Shown piece after piece: positions 6,429 to 7,148 of a stretch of 7,148 bases of DNA (its first letter is position 1; the number at the start of each line of letters is the position of its first letter). Location of the stretch: the NCBI GenBank assembly GCA_027451165.1, contig DAIDJX010000174.1, positions 1-7,148 of the forward strand. The letters run 5' to 3'. Under the pieces are notes generated by a model that searched no databases, was not told the DNA's origin, and saw only the letters and a list, made by a program, of their open reading frames with translations. Both the position numbers and the translations under genes were made by a program. This DNA is from Prolixibacteraceae bacterium (GTDB taxonomy: Bacteria > Bacteroidota > Bacteroidia > Bacteroidales > Prolixibacteraceae).

Positions 6429-7148
6429 ATGTCAGAAAAGATTGATTTAGCTTATTATTTACAGAAATATTTCGGTTTTGACCGTTTTAAGGGTGAGCAG
6501 GAAGCGGCCATCAGGAGCGTTTTGGAAGGTCATAATACCTTTGTATTAATGCCTACGGGAGGAGGTAAGTCATTGATTTACCAGTTACCGGCTTTAATTC
6601 TCGATGGTACTGCCATTGTGATATCTCCCCTGATCGCCCTGATGAAGAACCAGGTTGATTCCATGCGGGGGCTGGCTACAGAGGACAATGTCGCCCATTT
6701 TCTCAATTCGTCGTTGTCCAAAAATGCCATCCAGGAGGTCAGGGAAGATGTATTGGCCGGAAAAACCAAACTGCTGTATGTGGCTCCTGAATCATTGACC
6801 AAAGAAGAAAATGTGGAGTTTCTCAAAAACATAAAGATTTCGTTTTATGCCATTGATGAAGCGCATTGTATTTCCGAATGGGGACATGATTTCCGTCCGG
6901 AATACCGGAGAATCAGGCCAATTGTCCAGGAAATCGGCTTTTCACCGATTATTGCGCTCACAGCCACTGCTACGGCCAAGGTTCAGCACGACATCCAGAA
7001 GAACCTGGGCATCCTTGATGCGAATGTCTTTAAAGCCTCTTTTAACCGGGAAAACCTCTATTATGAAGTCAGGCCCAAGATCAAACCGGAGCAGCAAATC
7101 ATCCGCTTCATCAAGGAGCATTCAGGGAAATCCGGGATTATCTACTGC
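6429..7148 (+). CDS. recQ: RecQ, ATP-dependent 3'-5' DNA helicase, 3' end cut by the window
   Basis: RecQ unwinds DNA during recombination and repair and at stalled forks. The 240 visible residues cover the first RecA-like domain and the beginning of the second. Motif 0 is FGFDRFKGEQ (15-24), Walker A MPTGGGKS (41-48), motif II DEAH (143-146) followed by the RecQ-specific aromatic-rich loop with W151 and F155RPEYRRI, and motif III ALTATAT (176-182). The window ends at GIIYC, which begins motif IV. The missing C-terminus should hold the zinc-binding/winged-helix and HRDC parts typical of RecQ. The ATG at 6429 is chosen because the protein begins in register with RecQ homologues, and an in-frame stop lies at 6402; a TTG at 6405 is a poorer choice. 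There is no Shine-Dalgarno. It is transcribed away from tatC. Confidence 0.97.
   Translation, partial: MSEKIDLAYYLQKYFGFDRFKGEQEAAIRSVLEGHNTFVLMPTGGGKSLIYQLPALILDGTAIVISPLIALMKNQVDSMRGLATEDNVAHFLNSSLSKNAIQEVREDVLAGKTKLLYVAPESLTKEENVEFLKNIKISFYAIDEAHCISEWGHDFRPEYRRIRPIVQEIGFSPIIALTATATAKVQHDIQKNLGILDANVFKASFNRENLYYEVRPKIKPEQQIIRFIKEHSGKSGIIYC

Noticed and set aside
1..7148. CRISPR array, insertion sequence, phage or defence genes
   Set aside because: No regularly spaced repeats, transposase, integrase or toxin-like frames were seen; all long frames belong to housekeeping genes.

Overview
This window is a housekeeping stretch of a bacterial chromosome, most likely from the phylum Bacteroidota (Bacteroidetes). 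The assignment rests on four things: the RecQ, ClpX, ClpP and trigger factor sequences have a Bacteroidetes flavour; the promoter upstream of tatC matches the TTG / TAnnTTTG type of that phylum; most genes have no Shine-Dalgarno sequence; and the tRNA does not encode its CCA end. I cannot place it below phylum or class with confidence.

Layout: a 3-oxoacyl-ACP synthase III (KASIII/FabH-like) gene enters from the left edge on the + strand and ends at 1055. It converges, across a 15-base gap, with a long minus-strand block. Read in the direction of transcription, that block is tatC (6248-5376), lptB (5318-4596), tRNA-Leu(UAG) (4519-4438), tig (4368-3001), clpP (2982-2305) and clpX (2315-1071). 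A 180-base divergent region separates tatC from recQ, which runs on the + strand from 6429 off the right edge. No gap exceeds 180 bases.

Function: tig-clpP-clpX is a protein quality-control cassette, with a ribosome-bound chaperone, a protease and its unfoldase. clpP and clpX overlap by 11 bases and are probably translationally coupled. tatC (export of folded proteins) and lptB (ATPase of lipopolysaccharide transport) are envelope functions and may form a short operon. RecQ is a DNA-repair helicase. The KASIII-like enzyme is a fatty-acid or starter-unit condensing enzyme.

No new system is evident: every large gene belongs to a well-known family and looks intact. The observations most worth a second look are small. 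They are a perfect 22-base palindrome plus a third tandem copy of its arm between tatC and lptB, a strong Shine-Dalgarno sequence in front of clpP only, an IGY instead of IGF ClpP-docking loop in ClpX, a degenerate PPIase-position domain in trigger factor, and a charged N-terminal extension on TatC.
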